The translations under genes and the position numbers were made by a program. Shown piece after piece: positions 4,782-5,628 of a stretch of DNA of 5,628 bases. A model generated the notes under the pieces. The model had not been told where the DNA came from. It did not search any database and was given only the letters and a program-made list of their open reading frames with translations. Origin of the DNA: Candidatus Cloacimonadota bacterium (GTDB taxonomy: Bacteria > Cloacimonadota > Cloacimonadia > Cloacimonadales > TCS61). Each line of letters begins with the position of its first letter. Position 1 is the first letter of the stretch. The DNA lies in NCBI GenBank assembly GCA_018654125.1, contig JABIME010000262.1, positions 1 to 5,628 on the forward strand, in the 5' to 3' direction.

Positions 4782-5628
4782 ATGGATAGAAAACAAATTG
4801 AAGTTGGTGGACAAGCGGTTATAGAAGGTGTAATGATGCGAGGTCCAGAAAATCTCGCAACAGCTGTACGCCGAAAAGATAAAAGCATCGAAATAAAAAA
4901 AACACCCTTTGTTAGTAAAACCAAACAAAATAAATTTTTAGGATTGCCTATAGTTCGAGGATTTGCATCATTAATAGAAATGATGATAATCGGTATTGGA
5001 ACTTTAAATTTTTCTGCATCTCGAGCAGAATTAGATTGGGAAGAAGAAAAGCCAAAAAACAAAAAAGAGAAGTCGAAATCGCGTGAAAAATTGGAAGAAG
5101 TAATAAGCTATGTTTTTGCTTTTGGTTTAGCTTTTCTTTTATTTGCATTTTTACCATATCAAATTGCCGAATGGATGAAATTAGGAAAAGGAAACATTTT
5201 TTTTAACCTTTTTGCAGGATCTATTCGTATTATATTTTTTGTACTTTATGTTTGGATAATTGGTAAGATGAAAGATGTGAATCGCATCTTTGAATATCAT
5301 GGTGCTGAACATAAATCGGTATTTGCTTACGAAGCTAAGAGCAAACTAGATGCAAAGAGTGTTCAGAAATTTACAACTTTCCATCCTCGTTGTGGAACCA
5401 GTTTCATATTTTTTGTTCTACTCATTTCTATTTTAATATTCTCGATTGTTGATACAATATTTTCATATTTCTTTGGACATCCACATGTAATTTTACGCCT
5501 TGCATATCATTTATTATTCATGCCATTTATTTCTGGAATTTCTTATGAGGTGCTTAAGCTTTCTGGTAAGAACATGAAGCATCCTTTGGTTAGATTGATG
5601 ACTGCGCCCGGGCTTGCCTTGCAGCGAA
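4782..5628 (+). CDS. DUF1385 (YqhQ-like) multi-pass membrane protein, cut at the right edge
   Basis: The frame is open from ATG 4782 to the window end, giving 282 residues; the family is typically a little over 300 long, so perhaps 20-40 residues are missing. Family motifs are clear: GGQAVIEGVMMRGP at 9-22, E-Y-H-G-A-E-H-K at 171-178, H-P-R-C-G-T-S-F at 201-208, and A-P-G-L-A-L-Q-R at the visible end. Hydrophobic spans lie at about 107-129, 139-160, 209-229 and 236-254. A Lys/Glu-rich segment (about 85-106) precedes the first of these. His173, Glu176, His177, His201 and Cys204 would suit a metal site at the membrane face, which is inference. The biochemical function of DUF1385/YqhQ is not established as far as I know. 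From memory, the gene commonly stands beside rpmE and prfA. The rpmE terminator lies immediately upstream and leaves no room for a separate promoter. Confidence 0.9.
   Translation, partial: MDRKQIEVGGQAVIEGVMMRGPENLATAVRRKDKSIEIKKTPFVSKTKQNKFLGLPIVRGFASLIEMMIIGIGTLNFSASRAELDWEEEKPKNKKEKSKSREKLEEVISYVFAFGLAFLLFAFLPYQIAEWMKLGKGNIFFNLFAGSIRIIFFVLYVWIIGKMKDVNRIFEYHGAEHKSVFAYEAKSKLDAKSVQKFTTFHPRCGTSFIFFVLLISILIFSIVDTIFSYFFGHPHVILRLAYHLLFMPFISGISYEVLKLSGKNMKHPLVRLMTAPGLALQR

Noticed and set aside
4742..5157. Minus-strand ORFs opposite the DUF1385 gene
   Set aside because: One ends inside the rpmE terminator hairpin and both oppose conserved DUF1385 motifs, so they are shadow frames.

Overview
The window looks like chromosomal DNA from a low-GC bacterium of the FCB group. 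The best match I can argue for is a Cloacimonadota-like lineage. Two things point there. The protein at 1852-2889 ends in a type IX secretion (T9SS) sorting domain with the N-F-P-N-P-F-N-P-T signature and an LLLK terminus, a form I associate with Cloacimonadota and relatives. In addition, most genes carry strong Shine-Dalgarno (SD) sites, which typical Bacteroidetes lack. This placement is inference from recognised motifs, not from a search.

Layout. On the minus strand, 1-1666 holds a tightly coupled pair of TldD/PmbA-family genes. A complete tldE-like gene (341-1666) lies upstream of a tldD gene that runs off the left edge (1-331). A divergent intergenic region (1667-1851) separates them from a plus-strand run of four closely packed genes. 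These are a T9SS-sorted secreted protein (1852-2889), a signal-peptide-bearing protein of unknown function that starts at TTG directly after the preceding stop codon (2890-3486), a small four-helix membrane protein (3470-3838), and a DJ-1/PfpI-family protein (3840-4391). Next comes rpmE for zinc-binding ribosomal protein bL31 (4495-4707) with its own candidate promoter and a strong hairpin terminator. Last is a DUF1385 (YqhQ-like) membrane protein (4782 to the right edge, incomplete). I found no RNA gene, mobile element or CRISPR array, and no gene-free gap over 300 bases.

How the parts may work together. TldD and TldE are known to form a hetero-oligomeric metalloprotease in which only TldD carries the catalytic metal site, and the missing HExxxH motif in the tldE product fits this. 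The four-gene plus-strand cluster has spacings of 0, -17 and +1 bases, so it is very probably co-transcribed. Its joint role is unknown: it mixes a surface or secreted protein, an exported beta-rich protein, a membrane protein and a cytoplasmic DJ-1 protein. The rpmE-DUF1385 linkage is a housekeeping arrangement that, from memory, is often followed by prfA. Its oddity is that the terminator occupies the whole space between the two genes, so DUF1385 expression must rely on read-through or on a promoter inside rpmE.

Nothing here is a clearly novel defence or mobile system. The most interesting points are the stop-to-TTG junction, the terminator abutting an SD, and the uncharacterised secreted/membrane/DJ-1 cluster.
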